In this document: in pieces, positions 35,148-36,521 of the stretch
Layout of the letters: the number at the start of each line of letters is the position of its first letter
Position numbering within the stretch: the stretch's first letter is position 1
Assembly: GCA_003156635.1 (NCBI GenBank)
Contig: PMHK01000066.1
Coordinates: 190 to 36,710 of the forward strand
Direction: 5' to 3'
Length of the DNA stretch: 36,521 nucleotides
Source of the DNA: Acidobacteriota bacterium
Lineage (GTDB): Bacteria > Acidobacteriota > Terriglobia > Acidiferrales > UBA7541
Notes under the pieces: generated by a model
What the model was told of the DNA's origin: nothing
Databases searched by the model: none
The model's input: the letters and a program-made list of their open reading frames with translations, nothing else
Translations under genes and position numbers: made by a program

Positions 35148-36521
35148 TCAGAACAGATAACCAACACTAAGCGTAATCTGATTGGCAGAATTTGCGTTGC
35201 TGTCCAGGGTGTAGGTCTGCAGGCGGCGATACTCGACGGAAACCAGGACATCGGAACGCACGCGGTAAATGAAATTTGCAAACGGGCTCAGGTTGCGAGA
35301 AAGCAAACTGCCATAAAATGCCCCAGATGCAGGGAATGCTCGCAACTCACTGGCGAACGGGTTATCCAGGCCGTAGGCCAGATTCACTTCGAAATTGGTC
35401 TTCGGCTTAATCTTAAGTTGAAGCCAGCCCCCCACCGAATCCAGCCCGTGGATGATGGTGTCCGCATTGGCGATTGGCCCCGACAATATGATGCTTTGGC
35501 CGATGCCCCCGCTCAATCCTCCCACTGCCCTGCCGCGATAGGCTTCCGCGCTCAAGTCAAAGAGGGATCCTAAGGGGAGGGTCGCGTCGAAGGTTGCGGC
35601 CCAGCCATCGACCTTTCGCCCGAAGCCCCAGTTTTGGCGACCGTAGTAGCCACCCGATCCTAACGTCAAGTCTTTGCCAAAAACCTTTCCGGTCCAGGCA
35701 ATGCGTGAGGCGTACGCGGGCTGACCCGACTGTTCGCCCACGGTCGGGGACCTGTATTGCTGCGTAGGAATATCTCCCGTCAATGAGTCGAGGATGCCGG
35801 CCTCCAGCAGCAGACTTGAGTCCGAGGAGAGATGAATGCGGTGCTCGACGCGGATTTGAGGTGTCCAGGTCCATAGATTTCCGCTGTAGGAAAGTGCCGG
35901 TATGGCTAAAGACGCCAGCGACGTCGGCGTAAGCGGACTGATGAACAGCGCATCCTGCCCCGCGACCAGCGAAGTATTTTCCCAGTCAAGGCGGATCGTC
36001 CCAGTGCGCAAGCGCACGATACCAAGAGCCGAGCCGTTGGGAATGTCGGGAAAACCGCCAGCAAAATCGAATTTCACATTCGCGCTGGTGCGCGCTCCAG
36101 CGATGTCCGGCCCAAACGCTTCGATTCCAATCTGCGACTGACGGAGCGATCCCGAGAATGCTCCGGATGTACCGGGTGTGGCTGCCGGGGTAGCCATCTG
36201 CGGAAAGTCCAAATTATCGACGGCGCCCCGCGTTATGGCGGTATTGAGCAGTACGATTCCTGACAGACGAACCCGGTACTTCGATCCGCTTTCGACCTTG
36301 GTCTGGCTTTGTTCGACCACCTTGTCGTTTAACAAATGTTCGTCGTCTCGCAAATCCGAGATCTGTTGCTCTAGGGATACTCCGGTTTCCTGGGTAACAG
36401 TTATCGCCGGTTGGGATTGGGTGGAGATTGCGGTTCGACGTGTTGACGGAGACTTCGAGGTGTCGTCGGCTTGGACGGTCGCCAAGGCCAATGCTGAGTT
36501 CGCGCGGTTCAACTCGGTGCG
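35148..36521 (-). CDS. Outer-membrane beta-barrel protein, 5' end outside the window
   Basis: At least 457 codons of a porin-like protein; the frame is still open at the window edge, so the signal peptide is missing. Near the N-terminus is a coiled segment (VSLEQQISDLRDDEHLLNDK) resembling the periplasmic stalk of porins such as DcaP or OprO types. It is followed by alternating amphipathic strands (YRVRLSGIVLLNTAI, TIRLDWENTSLVAGQDALF, IRVEHRIHLSSDSSLLLEAG) and a C-terminal strand ending ITLSVGYLF, with the aromatic terminal residue required by the BAM machinery. Substrate unknown. The following gene is the cupredoxin, which suggests a shared envelope role. Confidence 0.82.
   Translation of the reverse strand, partial: RTELNRANSALALATVQADDTSKSPSTRRTAISTQSQPAITVTQETGVSLEQQISDLRDDEHLLNDKVVEQSQTKVESGSKYRVRLSGIVLLNTAITRGAVDNLDFPQMATPAATPGTSGAFSGSLRQSQIGIEAFGPDIAGARTSANVKFDFAGGFPDIPNGSALGIVRLRTGTIRLDWENTSLVAGQDALFISPLTPTSLASLAIPALSYSGNLWTWTPQIRVEHRIHLSSDSSLLLEAGILDSLTGDIPTQQYRSPTVGEQSGQPAYASRIAWTGKVFGKDLTLGSGGYYGRQNWGFGRKVDGWAATFDATLPLGSLFDLSAEAYRGRAVGGLSGGIGQSIILSGPIANADTIIHGLDSVGGWLQLKIKPKTNFEVNLAYGLDNPFASELRAFPASGAFYGSLLSRNLSPFANFIYRVRSDVLVSVEYRRLQTYTLDSNANSANQITLSVGYLF

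Overview
The window is a high-GC chromosomal segment of a Gram-negative bacterium. It encodes outer-membrane proteins, lipoproteins, a TolC/MFP/RND efflux system and periplasmic proteases. The mix of families (ECF42-type sigma factor with a DGPF/YciI protein, S41 protease next to a YibQ-type deacetylase, DUF4410-like protein, TIGR03118 protein, a cupredoxin of the methylamine-utilisation type, Tyr/Pro-rich secreted repeat protein) and the codon use suggest an Acidobacteriota member of the Terriglobia/Koribacter type. This taxonomic call is inference: there is no rRNA or tRNA gene. I see no CRISPR array, phage or insertion sequence.

Layout. 1-2000: DGPF/YciI protein followed by its ECF42-like sigma factor. 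2.2-4.6 kb: an S41-family C-terminal-processing-protease homologue that has lost both catalytic residues, a strong intrinsic terminator, then a lipoprotein divergent polysaccharide deacetylase; this pairing points to the cell wall. 4.7-9.8 kb: a Tat-exported isoaspartyl peptidase/glycosylasparaginase (minus), a TPR protein (plus), a deoxynucleoside kinase (minus) and a secreted double-domain M42 peptidase whose first domain is dead (minus). 9.9-12.4 kb: an ABC exporter, permease and ATPase overlapping. 12.5-17.1 kb: signalling, with a multi-TM histidine kinase, a DoxX protein, and a REC-PAS-GGDEF-EAL gene damaged by a receiver deletion and a frameshift. 17.3-18.5 kb: two small exported proteins.

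18.7-26.5 kb is one plus-strand operon with a recognisable sigma-70 promoter: TolC-like outer-membrane factor, lipoprotein adaptor, 1225-residue RND pump with an altered proton-relay residue and an insertion, and an HtrA-type protease whose start overlaps the pump's stop codon. 26.5-31.2 kb holds secreted proteins: DUF4410-like, an 829-residue repeat protein with a Tyr/Pro/Gly-rich segment, and a TIGR03118 beta-propeller-like protein.

31.5-36.5 kb is a minus-strand block that reads, in transcription order, as outer-membrane barrel (cut by the window edge), periplasmic type-1 copper cupredoxin, OmpR-type response regulator and membrane histidine kinase. This block and the efflux-HtrA operon are the best candidates for under-described functional systems. 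The two pseudo-enzymes (S41, M42) and the decaying c-di-GMP gene are the clearest molecular oddities.
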